This document shows positions 1 through 7,514 of a stretch of DNA of 64,000 bases, piece by piece. Where the stretch lies: NCBI RefSeq assembly GCF_041740695.1, contig NZ_JBGSLK010000070.1, positions 1-64,000 on the forward strand, written 5' to 3'. Under the pieces are notes generated by a model. It ran no database searches. It was not told where the DNA came from and saw only the letters and a list, made by a program, of their open reading frames with translations. A program made the position numbers and the translations under genes. This stretch comes from Haliscomenobacter sp041740695. Its GTDB lineage: Bacteria > Bacteroidota > Bacteroidia > Chitinophagales > Saprospiraceae. Position 1 is the stretch's first letter, and every line of letters begins with the position of its first letter.

Positions 1-18
1 TCGAAGTCACGCCGACAC

Positions 19-1134
19 TTACCAGCCCACCCGCTCCAGAACTTCCCTAAACCTCGGATCATTCCGGATGCGTTTCCAGCGCGGGTCGAGCTTGAGCCAG
101 CGGAGCCATTCATCACCTTCGTCTGCTGCGATATTTAGCCATAGAAAGGTATTGTCAAAATCGCCGAGCGCTTCGTAAGCCGTTGCTATTTCGTAGGGCA
201 TCCACTCAAAATTTGGCTGCAAAACCGCAGCCAGCACCCCTTTGCCGATTGTAGTATCACCGGCCATGGTGTAAGCGCGCGCTGAGCTGGCGAGGTTGAA
301 TCCATCCGTGCTCAAAAACGCATAGGTCAAATTTTCCGCTTCCAAAGCCTGGTCAAATTTTTCCTGTTCTGCCAGGGCCAGCCCTTTGTAATAATAGGCG
401 GGCCAGCCATTGTTCCAGAAGTCATCCTGGTTTGTTTTTTCGAGGTGTTGATCACATTGGTTGATCACCCAGTCGTAGTTTTTGGCCATGTAGTGCATTC
501 GCATTACCCTCCACTGATAGACGTCCTTGCACGGCTGGTCGGCGAGGGCCATGGCTGTTTCGGCATAGTGAAACGCCGCTTCGAATTTTCCTTGATAAGC
601 CAATAATTCAGCGTAGTCGAAATGAATGACTGCGTTGGCTGGCTCAATTTTTAAGGTACGCAAATACAGGGCTTCGGCGCAGGCGTAGTCGTGTCCGCCC
701 CGAGCAGCGATCAGCGCGATGGAATGGAGCGCTGCTACCAAATCCGGATTCAGCAACAAGGCCTGCTGCAAATCGGCCAAGGCTTTTTCCAACTTATCTA
801 TTGAAGGTATCCCGGCATAGCGGTGCAAGGAACCATGTACTGAGCCCAGCAGCTCATAAAAAGCCCGCACCCTGGCAGAGTCTGCTTTTGTTGACTGTCG
901 AGACCGGGAGTTAACCTTGGCAATCCGGGCTTCGGTTTCCACATCCAAGGGGATCAGTGCTTCCTTCACCAGGGAATCGGCCATGGCACGGGCACGCGGA
1001 GTGGGGGGCGTCGTACCTTTGGACAAGGGCGGGCAATGGAACAATAGTTTGTCCTGGGTTTGTGCCTGCCCGAATCCTGGGCTTATCAGGATAAAAAGAC
1101 AGATTATGGTGATTTTATGAATTGCTTTTTTCAT
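19..1134 (-). CDS. Secreted tetratricopeptide-repeat protein
   Basis: The 371-residue product begins with a clear Sec signal peptide (Lys-rich start, hydrophobic core ICLFILISPG, cleavage near FGQAQT). The rest is helical and carries TPR-like units, for example around residues 118-200 (LQQALLLNPDLVAAL, YLRTLKIEPANAVIHFDYAELL) and again near 245-340. TPR arrays mediate protein-protein contacts, here in the periplasm or at the cell surface. No catalytic domain is visible. It ends only 18 bases from the window edge, so its downstream context is unknown. It is separated from the next gene by a long inverted repeat. The exact role is unknown; the TPR assignment is good, the partner is not inferable. 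Confidence 0.8.
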   Translation of the reverse strand: MKKAIHKITIICLFILISPGFGQAQTQDKLLFHCPPLSKGTTPPTPRARAMADSLVKEALIPLDVETEARIAKVNSRSRQSTKADSARVRAFYELLGSVHGSLHRYAGIPSIDKLEKALADLQQALLLNPDLVAALHSIALIAARGGHDYACAEALYLRTLKIEPANAVIHFDYAELLAYQGKFEAAFHYAETAMALADQPCKDVYQWRVMRMHYMAKNYDWVINQCDQHLEKTNQDDFWNNGWPAYYYKGLALAEQEKFDQALEAENLTYAFLSTDGFNLASSARAYTMAGDTTIGKGVLAAVLQPNFEWMPYEIATAYEALGDFDNTFLWLNIAADEGDEWLRWLKLDPRWKRIRNDPRFREVLERVGW

Positions 1135-1160
1135 TGCTAGTCTTGTTTCATGATTGAGTA

Positions 1161-1419
1161 ACTCACATTATGCATTTTCACCGCAGAGTTTCGCAGAGTA
1201 CACGCAGAGTTTCTCGGAGTTTCTTTTAGTTTTAAGGAGTTTGCCACCTGCGGTAGCGAGCGTTCTAGCACAACTGAAATTTGCTTTTTTCGTACCAGGT
1301 GCTGTTCAATGCGGCCTCTGAGCACTCTTTGCCATCGTAGATGGCCTAACTTAAAAACTCCGAGAAACTCTGCGTGTACTCTGCGAAACTCTGCGGTGAA
1401 AAAAATGCGTAATGTGAGT
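1161..1419. repeat. Long inverted repeat (about 62-bp arms) filling the 1135-1450 gap
   Basis: The left arm at 1161-1222 and the right arm at 1355-1419 are near-perfect reverse complements, differing by a few single bases and short A-tract indels. Each arm contains repeated GCAGAGTTT / CGCAGAG units. The 130-base centre has no recognisable gene. It lies between two co-directional minus-strand genes. The short reading frames inside it follow the repeat and do not look like genes. It may act as a transcriptional punctuation structure or be a non-autonomous palindromic element. Confidence 0.85.
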
Positions 1420-1450
1420 TAGTATTCAATAATGCACCCCCTCTCGATGG

Positions 1451-3547
1451 TTATTTCTTTGCCACACTGCCCTGCCCATACTGCACCGGATAACCCCGAT
1501 TTGTCCAAACAAGAATGCCCTCGTCAATGATGGCGGTGTTTTTATAACCCAATCGCCTCAAGGTACTTACCACTTTTTCGGAGGCCGCGTGAGGACAGGC
1601 ACAATACACCACAATCCAGGTGCCATCTTTGGGCATGTCTTTGATAAAGGAATCGGGCTCCTCATAATAGGGAACCGGAACCGCACCCGGAATATGGCTC
1701 TGGTGCCAGCCCGCTTTGGATCGTGCATCAAGGATCACCATGCGGGATTTGTCTTGTAATGCTTTGAGCACTTGTTCGGCAGGCACGTATTTTCCTTCAC
1801 GCAAGGTGAATTTGGGCGCCTTCTTTTTGGGGTTCAAGATGTAATCTTTAGGAAGTGGTTCTTTGATCACCACTGCGCCAGGAGCGTTCCAGCCCGAAGC
1901 ACGACTGCGGATGTAAGCCGTGAGGCCGTCTATTTCTTCCTTCTTGAGCTCTTCTTTGAATGCCCGCATGGGAGTGCTGTCTCGGCCTTCCGCAATGGCA
2001 TAGCGCAAAAAAGCATCGCTTGCGGTGGCCAAAAACATGGGGTTCCCCAAGGCCGGGGCACTAAGGCCTTCACCCTTCACGCCATGGCAAGTTGCACAGG
2101 TTTTGTTGTACAATTTTTTTCCAAGCGCTACATCTCCGGTGACCGGATCTGTTGATAGTTCAACCGGTTTTTTGACGCCACTTTTTTCGCGGAGCCAGGT
2201 GATTAACAGGTCGATGTCTAAATATTCCAATGGGCCACCCTGGTCTTTTGCATAAGCGGCCATGGAGGTACCTTGCCGGCCATAAGCAATGGTATAGCGG
2301 AGGAAATTGTAATTGGCTGCAGGAATTTTGGTGACGGACATCAAGGAATGAGATTTTAAGGAGGGAGCATTGTCGGCGGCATAACCTTCCCGGTCTTTTC
2401 CGTGGCACAAGGCACAATACTTTTGATACAGGGCCGAGGCATGTTTTTTTGCCACAGGATTCAGCTTTTTGCCCTCCACGATCTCGTATTTTCGGGCTAG
2501 GAGTGCCTGCGCTTTGGGTTCTTCCACAAATTCAAGCTGCACACCGTGGGCATATTCTTTTAACACAATCAAACGCTCGGGTGATTTTCCCATGCGCAAG
2601 GCTTTGGCTGGCAGCTTCTTTCTGAAAAACGCCCGCGTGGCTTTTAGTTTTTTTACTTCAAACCGCATTGCATATACGCCTGGGCCGCGGGCTGTCAAAA
2701 ACTTGGAAAGTGAATCGCCAGGAGATTGGGGTGTGATCAGCTGCAATTCCTGATTGGCGGATATTTGGAATCGAACTACATCTGGAGACTTGGGTGCTGC
2801 CAATTCGCTCAATCCCATCTTTTTAAATTCCTTGCGGGCAGCTTTCAGGTTGCCCACTACAATGCGCAGCGCAGCCATGCCCACTACTCCGTTGGGATGA
2901 TTGGAATACGTGCGATTCATGGCATAGATGGATGTTTTTTCGTTTTGATAGTCCTGATAAGGCAGACCAGGGTACTCCCTGAAAGCGGGGAAATGTGCGG
3001 GGGGAATCTTAGCATTCAAGCCCACCGTGCGCCATTGTGGACCACCATCATCCCAATCCCAGCTTTTGGGTAATTCTTTTGTAGTCCGACCTTCCTGAAC
3101 CGAGTCAATGGCAAATCCCCGCGTGTTGAGCCAATCCAAAGTGGCCTTTGCCGATGAGGTAGAAAGGGAATACAAACGAACGCCTTCATGTTTTTTCAAA
3201 AAAGAGCGGATGAATAAGGGCTTGGACTTTACAGTGGAATCCTTCAGGGTGATTAATTCCAGTGCCGACATGTCCGGGAAGAATGCAGAAATGCCAATTG
3301 ATCCGTTGTAAATTCCTGGATCATATTTTTCTGACTTGGGGATGTCAAAGCCAAGGTCTTCGGCGTAATGCTGTCTGGCGCTGTCGAGGTTGGATACAAC
3401 TACGGTAGCATCGCTAATCCCCAGGCCTAAACCCAATAGGGAGTCGTGGTTGGATTTTTGGTTTTGGCAAGCTACCAATAAGGAACTGATTGCCAGAACA
3501 AGGACAATCAGGTGATGGTTTTTTGAAGTTTTAAGACTGGTATTCAT
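1451..3547 (-). CDS. Lipoprotein fusing VOC-like, two cytochrome c and rhodanese domains
   Basis: The 698-residue product starts with a lipoprotein signal whose lipobox is LLVAC, so it should be anchored in the outer or inner membrane facing the periplasm. Residues about 38-160 and 225-340 look like two vicinal-oxygen-chelate (glyoxalase/dioxygenase-like) units (for example SNLDSARQHYAEDLGF). Two class I cytochrome c domains follow, with heme motifs CALCH at 378-382 and CATCH at 484-488 and candidate distal Met residues in GTSMAAY and STPMRAF. The C-terminal domain is rhodanese-like (LDARSKAGWHQSHIPGA), with the candidate active-site loop CACPH at 649-653. The likely role is periplasmic redox chemistry, perhaps sulfur or aromatic-compound linked, but the substrate is unknown. 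The domain combination is unusual. The start is set by the signal peptide. Confidence 0.82.
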   Translation of the reverse strand: MNTSLKTSKNHHLIVLVLAISSLLVACQNQKSNHDSLLGLGLGISDATVVVSNLDSARQHYAEDLGFDIPKSEKYDPGIYNGSIGISAFFPDMSALELITLKDSTVKSKPLFIRSFLKKHEGVRLYSLSTSSAKATLDWLNTRGFAIDSVQEGRTTKELPKSWDWDDGGPQWRTVGLNAKIPPAHFPAFREYPGLPYQDYQNEKTSIYAMNRTYSNHPNGVVGMAALRIVVGNLKAARKEFKKMGLSELAAPKSPDVVRFQISANQELQLITPQSPGDSLSKFLTARGPGVYAMRFEVKKLKATRAFFRKKLPAKALRMGKSPERLIVLKEYAHGVQLEFVEEPKAQALLARKYEIVEGKKLNPVAKKHASALYQKYCALCHGKDREGYAADNAPSLKSHSLMSVTKIPAANYNFLRYTIAYGRQGTSMAAYAKDQGGPLEYLDIDLLITWLREKSGVKKPVELSTDPVTGDVALGKKLYNKTCATCHGVKGEGLSAPALGNPMFLATASDAFLRYAIAEGRDSTPMRAFKEELKKEEIDGLTAYIRSRASGWNAPGAVVIKEPLPKDYILNPKKKAPKFTLREGKYVPAEQVLKALQDKSRMVILDARSKAGWHQSHIPGAVPVPYYEEPDSFIKDMPKDGTWIVVYCACPHAASEKVVSTLRRLGYKNTAIIDEGILVWTNRGYPVQYGQGSVAKK

Positions 3548-3593
3548 AGGTGATGCTTAGTTGTGTTTGGTTAAAAGCGGAACATTTTCTAGT

Positions 3594-3632
3594 CCTTAAT
3601 TGCAGCTTGTCGGAGAGAGGTAAGTGGGAAAA
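3594..3632 (-). promoter_or_regulatory. Upstream element copy 1, ahead of the VOC-cytochrome gene
   Basis: A 37-base block (starting CCTTAATTGC on the plus strand and ending GGTAAGTGGGA) lies about 46 bases upstream of the start at 3547. It recurs with about 5 mismatches at 4434-4470, at nearly the same distance from another minus-strand start. Read on the minus strand it contains CCACTTACCTCTC; TACCTC could be a degenerate -7 box. The shared position suggests a common promoter or operator. Confidence 0.5.
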
Positions 3633-3662
3633 GAGAAAATAATTTACTTTTTTATTGGAACT

Positions 3663-3670
3663 TACCTTTG
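3663..3670 (+). promoter_or_regulatory. Candidate -7 box (TACCTTTG)
   Basis: TACCTTTG matches the Bacteroidota -7 consensus TAnnTTTG. It lies about 50 bases before the ATG at 3719. It also overlaps the TTG at 3668, which argues against that codon being the translational start. No good -33 TTTG is visible 19-21 bases upstream, so this is only a candidate. Confidence 0.4.
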
Positions 3671-3718
3671 TCCAAAGCCGTTTCAGTGCCCGTTGTTTTC
3701 ACCCATTATTTCCTGAAA

Positions 3719-4171
3719 ATGTCCGAAATCGAAAAATTGCCCTTAACATTCCATCTCCAAATCAAATCGTCAGCCATAGTTGTAAGCCTATTGCTGCGTT
3801 TGTTTGCTTTTGCACTGGGTATTTTTGTGGCAATGTTGATTGATGGATTGATATTTGGAGGTATGCCTGCGTTTTTTGTGCCAGTTTTGCTCTGTTTGTG
3901 TCTTTTTGGAGCAAATTACTTGGTAGATCAATTGCTGATTACTGAGTGCGAAGTAATCGCGACACAGCAGGGACTTTGGATCAACATTGCCAAACCTGTG
4001 CTAGCGTTCCCTCGTTTTAATATTTTTGTGGAATGGGAAGATATTGCTTCTTTCCGATCTGGAGAAATTCGCGTAGGGAGATACAGCCAACGTACCCAGC
4101 CTGTTTTGAGCATTAGCCGTGTAAAGGGCTACAAACTCCGGTTTAAAGGGGATGAAACGTTCTGGGTCTGA
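3719..4171 (+). CDS. Small membrane protein of unknown function
   Basis: The 150-residue product, counted from the ATG at 3719 (MSEIEKLPLTF), has two adjacent hydrophobic segments (IVVSLLLRLFAFALGIFVAMLIDGLIFGG and AFFVPVLLCLCLFGANYLV, shown here approximately) followed by a soluble tail of about 90 residues. The tail resembles the two-helix-plus-tail layout of bacterial PH-like or YcxB-like membrane proteins (for example FNIFVEWEDIASFRSGEIRVG). That is a layout impression, not a firm family call. The longer frame from TTG 3668 would begin inside the candidate promoter. The 3' end overlaps the convergent gene at 4129-4392 by 43 bases. It is the only plus-strand gene in the first 9 kb. Confidence 0.6.
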   Translation: MSEIEKLPLTFHLQIKSSAIVVSLLLRLFAFALGIFVAMLIDGLIFGGMPAFFVPVLLCLCLFGANYLVDQLLITECEVIATQQGLWINIAKPVLAFPRFNIFVEWEDIASFRSGEIRVGRYSQRTQPVLSISRVKGYKLRFKGDETFWV

Positions 4172-4392
4172 TTTGAGTTGGCGTACTCTTTAATGACATA
4201 ACAAACGAAGATGATGCCGAGAAAAAGAACCCCAGCAGTCAGAGCCAGGAGGATGTTTTGTTCGATAAAATGGACAGCGTCGGATACTTCCTGCTTAGCC
4301 TGATTCACATTGGACAGTGAAGCCATAGATTGTGCGGAAAGCAGCGCTGTTGTGCTTAGGAAAAAGGCGGTGACAATTAGGATGTTTCTCAT
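4129..4392 (-). CDS. Small membrane protein with signal peptide
   Basis: The 87-residue product, counted from the Met of MRNILIVTAFFLSTTALLSAQ, has a signal peptide, a short polar stretch (NQAKQEVSDAVHFIEQ) and one transmembrane segment (LLALTAGVLFLGIIFVCYVI), with a short Asn/Gln-rich tail. No family is recognised. The start at 4392 is preferred to 4425 because the signal sequence begins there. It is convergent with, and overlaps by 43 bases, the gene at 3719-4171, which is unusual. Its upstream region shares a 37-base block with that of the VOC-cytochrome gene, suggesting co-regulation. Confidence 0.55.
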   Translation of the reverse strand: MRNILIVTAFFLSTTALLSAQSMASLSNVNQAKQEVSDAVHFIEQNILLALTAGVLFLGIIFVCYVIKEYANSNQTQNVSSPLNRSL

Positions 4393-4433
4393 GGTGCTCG
4401 TTTTTGGTGTTAATAGATCAACCAATGTTTAAT

Positions 4434-4470
4434 CCTTAATTGCGGCAGGTGGGGGAGAGGTAAGTGGGAG
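4434..4470 (-). promoter_or_regulatory. Upstream element copy 2, ahead of the small membrane protein
   Basis: This is the second copy of the block at 3594-3632, about 32 of 37 bases identical, placed 41 bases upstream of the start at 4392. The conserved core on the plus strand is GAGAGGTAAGTGGGA, plus CCTTAATTGC at the gene-proximal end. It is a candidate shared promoter or operator. Confidence 0.5.
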
Positions 4471-4593
4471 AGGGAAATTTTTTTGAAAAATAATTTTTAG
4501 CCAATTGGAGTTTTGTTTTTTGGCTAAAATCAACTTTTTGGACTATGTTTCAGCCTGAATAAGGTCGAAAAAACGGCTAGAATAATAGGCGAA

Positions 4594-4640
4594 GTAGTTT
4601 ACGTTTAATAAACCTCCAAGGTTTAGTAAACGTAAACTAC
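4594..4640 (-). terminator. Hairpin downstream of the TPR-CHAT gene
   Basis: Two 14-base arms, GTAGTTTACGTTTA at 4594-4607 and its exact complement at 4627-4640, enclose a second short pairing (AAACCT/AGGTTT). It sits 18 bases past the stop codon of the TPR-CHAT gene. There is no convincing U tract, so it may be a palindromic repeat acting as a 3' stem rather than an intrinsic terminator. Confidence 0.5.
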
Positions 4641-4657
4641 GTAAACGTAATCGTAAC

Positions 4658-7360
4658 TCACTCCACCAGCACAAAGCCCGCCCACTTAAACGCTTCCCCG
4701 CTGTACTTCACCCGCAATTCCGCCTGCGTAGCCCGAAACGCCTCGGGCACCGTCATCCTCCGCTCTAACCAGTGTTTGTAAAAAGCGGTCATAAATACCT
4801 GGGTCTGAAAATCGGGCACTTGCCACAGCGACATGATCAAGTAGCGGGCACCGGCTATTTTGAAGGCGCGTTGCAAGCCGTATACGCCTTCATTACCTAC
4901 AAGGTCGCCGAGGCCCGTTTCGCAGGCGGAGAGCACCACGAGTTCGGTATTGGCGAGGTTCATCTGGCTGATTTCGTAGGCGGTGAGGATGCCGTCTTCC
5001 AAGCCGGGCTGCAATGGTTTGCCCGTTTTCCAGGCGTGGTTGCCGCCAGCTAAAACCAGGCCGGAGCGGATCATGGGGTTGTCGGATACTTTGAAGGTTT
5101 TTTCACCAATGGCCTGCCCTTCACTCGACTTTGATTCTTTTGGATCAGGAAAGAAAAAACCGTGGGTAGCCACATGCAGGATACGGGGTGATGGGCTGCC
5201 TTCGCCCAGGGCTTTGAAGGATTCTTCGGTAGCTTCGGTGCCTTTTTTAAGTATAGGCGTGATTCCTTTGTTTTTCATCACGTTTGCGGCGGCACTGATT
5301 TCCACTTCGGTCCAGCGGAGGTAGCTCCAGTTTTCGCCGCGCAGGGTGGAGTCGTTTTGGGTGATGTCAGGGCCGCGACGGGCAGCCAAATCCTCGGGTT
5401 TAGCTAGCGTATTGGCGGCTATCGTGGGCGTGCCATCGTATTGGATGCCGCCGTAGAGTTGGGCGGTAGCGCTTTGCTTGGTGGTAGACACAAATGGGAT
5501 AACCAACTGACGGGTACTGCCCAGCATGCTAAGGCGGTTTTTTTCGGCCAATGTTTTACCGTCAGGCGTGGAGATGGCACCCAGATTGAGGCGGTGTAGT
5601 AAGCCAGAAGGCGAGCAATATATGGTCGTTTCTTGTGGCAAGGCTGCTGCGATGGGTTTCCAGATTAAATCGTAGAGTTGTTCGCCTTTTTTGTCATTGG
5701 CATAAAGGTCGTTGTAAAAAGCGGGTTGGGGGTTGCCCTCAGTTTTGAGCAGGGCAGTAAGTTGTTTTTCTTCGAAAAGGGGGATGAACTTTGGGGAATC
5801 CTCACCGGGCAAGAGGACGAGAGCGGCGTACAGCGTACTGCCGGTTTGCTTTTTGTGATAAAAACGATAACTCACAAACTCGACCGCCGCTTCGTTGGGT
5901 TTTAATGCTGACTGAACTTCCTGCCACTTGACTTGCTGCAAGGCCTGGCCGAAGCCTGCTACTGTTCGAGCAAGGTCTTTTTCGAGGTAGTCGGCCTTGG
6001 ATTCCAGAGTGGCGATGCCCGCGCTGTCACGGTCGGCGATGGGCTGAGCGTAATGGTTGGCGAGGCGGCGTTCGTATGATTTAAGCAGGTTGAAATTTTC
6101 TGCGGCAGCCGGGTTGGAAAGGGACATTCGTTTGATTTGCCCAGCGGTTTGAAGTAGAAATCCTTTGTAAAACAGGGAATTGTCAAAACAGGCTGCTGTT
6201 GCTTTTTTGCTAGCGGATAGTTTTACAAATGAGAGTGCCTCGTCTTGGCTTTTGGAAAATTGGTTCAGGTAATTGCCCAATTCCCGCTCGGAAAGGTGAC
6301 GCACTGCTTTTTCCGCCAAATGTCGAATCAACAAAGTTGAGTCTAAATAAAGCGGATCGGCCTTTTGGTAGTTGCCCATTGCAGTATAAAGGTTGGCGAG
6401 GTTGCGCAGGGATGAGGCATATGGGAAACCCTCAACTCCTGATATTTTTTTTATGATAGAATTTTCCTCAATGTAAAACGGCTCGGCTTTTTCATAATTG
6501 CCTGTTTCAAAGTAAAGCGTTGCCAATTCGTTCAGGCCAGCCAAGTAGTAGCCTCTGGTATCATTTTTCAACATGGCTAAGGCTTCGATATGGAGCGGTT
6601 CAGCTTTTTCATACTGGCCTAAATTAAAATAATTCGTTGCCAGATTAAACATACTTAGGGGTTTAGATGATGCATCCCACGGTATTTTTTCGCTTATGGC
6701 TAAGGCTTCTAGATGGAGCGGTTCGGCTTTCTCATAGTTACCCAAATTATCGTAAAGCACTGCGAGGTACTGCAGTGAGGAAGCATAGCTCGGGTGCTCT
6801 TTTGGCTGGCTGGCCATGACTTTGAGGAAGAGTAGTTCAGCTTTTTCGAAGTTGCCCATACTCATATAAAACCCTGCAAGACCGTTAAGGCTGGTAGCAT
6901 AGTCTGGGTGATCCTTTCCCAGTGCTTTTTCCCGGATGGAATTGGATTCAAGGTAGAGCGGTTCGGCTTTCTCATATTGGCCCATGACCCGGTACTGCCT
7001 CGCCAGGTTTTGCAGGCTTGCGGCATAATCGGGATGTTCCCTGCCCAGGGCTTTTTCCCGGATGGCTATGGATTCAAGGTACCATTTTTCAGCACCCGTA
7101 TAGTCTCTTTTGAGATACAATATTCTACCGTGGTTAGAACAACAACTGCCGTAGACTGCCGATTCCTGCCCCAGCTTTTCCAGCGCAAGTTTTTCAGCGA
7201 GGGTGTTGGTTTCCAGTGCCTTGTCGTAGTTGCGCTTGTTGACAAACTCACGGGATACCTGAATAAGACTATCCACTCGCCGTAGCGCCACCGAATCCAC
7301 CGTCTGCGCGTTCAACAAACCCGTGATCAGGCACAAAGCCAAGCATAAGTAGTTTCTCAT
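4658..7360 (-). CDS. Secreted TPR-CHAT (caspase-like) protein
   Basis: The 900-residue product starts with a signal peptide (MRNYLCLALCLITGLLNAQ). Residues about 25-360 are tandem TPRs of the kinesin-light-chain type, with repeated GNYEKAEPLYLEAL units of 42 residues. A coiled or helical linker follows (about 380-520), then a C-terminal CHAT domain (about 590-900) of the caspase/separase clan. The catalytic dyad is visible: His733 in LHVATHGFF and Cys813 in VLSACETGLGD. The signal peptide implies action outside the cytoplasm. TPR-CHAT proteins bind partners through the TPRs and cleave them after activation. Here the gene lies downstream of an ECF-type sigma factor and a membrane TPR protein, which are candidate partners. 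Whether it is active is untested. Confidence 0.9.
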   Translation of the reverse strand: MRNYLCLALCLITGLLNAQTVDSVALRRVDSLIQVSREFVNKRNYDKALETNTLAEKLALEKLGQESAVYGSCCSNHGRILYLKRDYTGAEKWYLESIAIREKALGREHPDYAASLQNLARQYRVMGQYEKAEPLYLESNSIREKALGKDHPDYATSLNGLAGFYMSMGNFEKAELLFLKVMASQPKEHPSYASSLQYLAVLYDNLGNYEKAEPLHLEALAISEKIPWDASSKPLSMFNLATNYFNLGQYEKAEPLHIEALAMLKNDTRGYYLAGLNELATLYFETGNYEKAEPFYIEENSIIKKISGVEGFPYASSLRNLANLYTAMGNYQKADPLYLDSTLLIRHLAEKAVRHLSERELGNYLNQFSKSQDEALSFVKLSASKKATAACFDNSLFYKGFLLQTAGQIKRMSLSNPAAAENFNLLKSYERRLANHYAQPIADRDSAGIATLESKADYLEKDLARTVAGFGQALQQVKWQEVQSALKPNEAAVEFVSYRFYHKKQTGSTLYAALVLLPGEDSPKFIPLFEEKQLTALLKTEGNPQPAFYNDLYANDKKGEQLYDLIWKPIAAALPQETTIYCSPSGLLHRLNLGAISTPDGKTLAEKNRLSMLGSTRQLVIPFVSTTKQSATAQLYGGIQYDGTPTIAANTLAKPEDLAARRGPDITQNDSTLRGENWSYLRWTEVEISAAANVMKNKGITPILKKGTEATEESFKALGEGSPSPRILHVATHGFFFPDPKESKSSEGQAIGEKTFKVSDNPMIRSGLVLAGGNHAWKTGKPLQPGLEDGILTAYEISQMNLANTELVVLSACETGLGDLVGNEGVYGLQRAFKIAGARYLIMSLWQVPDFQTQVFMTAFYKHWLERRMTVPEAFRATQAELRVKYSGEAFKWAGFVLVE

Positions 7361-7404
7361 CGCAAAATTGATTAACAGGGTGAGTAACGCAGAAAAATTA
7401 AATT

Positions 7405-7497
7405 CCCGATTTGGGTTTTGAATAGGAAGTCGAACGGTTCATTTCAAGTGAGCTTTCTATTCAAAAGCCTCAAAAAAAATCGGGAAGTAATTTTTTG
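7405..7497. repeat. Imperfect inverted repeat between the membrane TPR and CHAT genes
   Basis: CCCGATTTGGGTTTTGAATAG on the left (21 bases, approximate pairing) matches a right arm around 7467-7497 ending AAATCGGGA. The core pairing is TTTTGAATAG with CTATTCAAAA. It forms a stem between two co-directional minus-strand genes and could reduce read-through into the CHAT gene. The remainder of the gap contains nothing else I can identify. Confidence 0.55.
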
Positions 7498-7514
7498 CGA
7501 CATACTAAGATGAA

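Noticed and set aside
1137..1325. Short minus-strand reading frame of 62 residues
   Set aside because: It is read from the long inverted repeat, has no signal or domain, and its sequence follows the repeat words.
4129..4425. Long version of the small membrane protein starting at 4425
   Set aside because: The extra 11 residues are polar and precede a normal signal peptide start at 4392.
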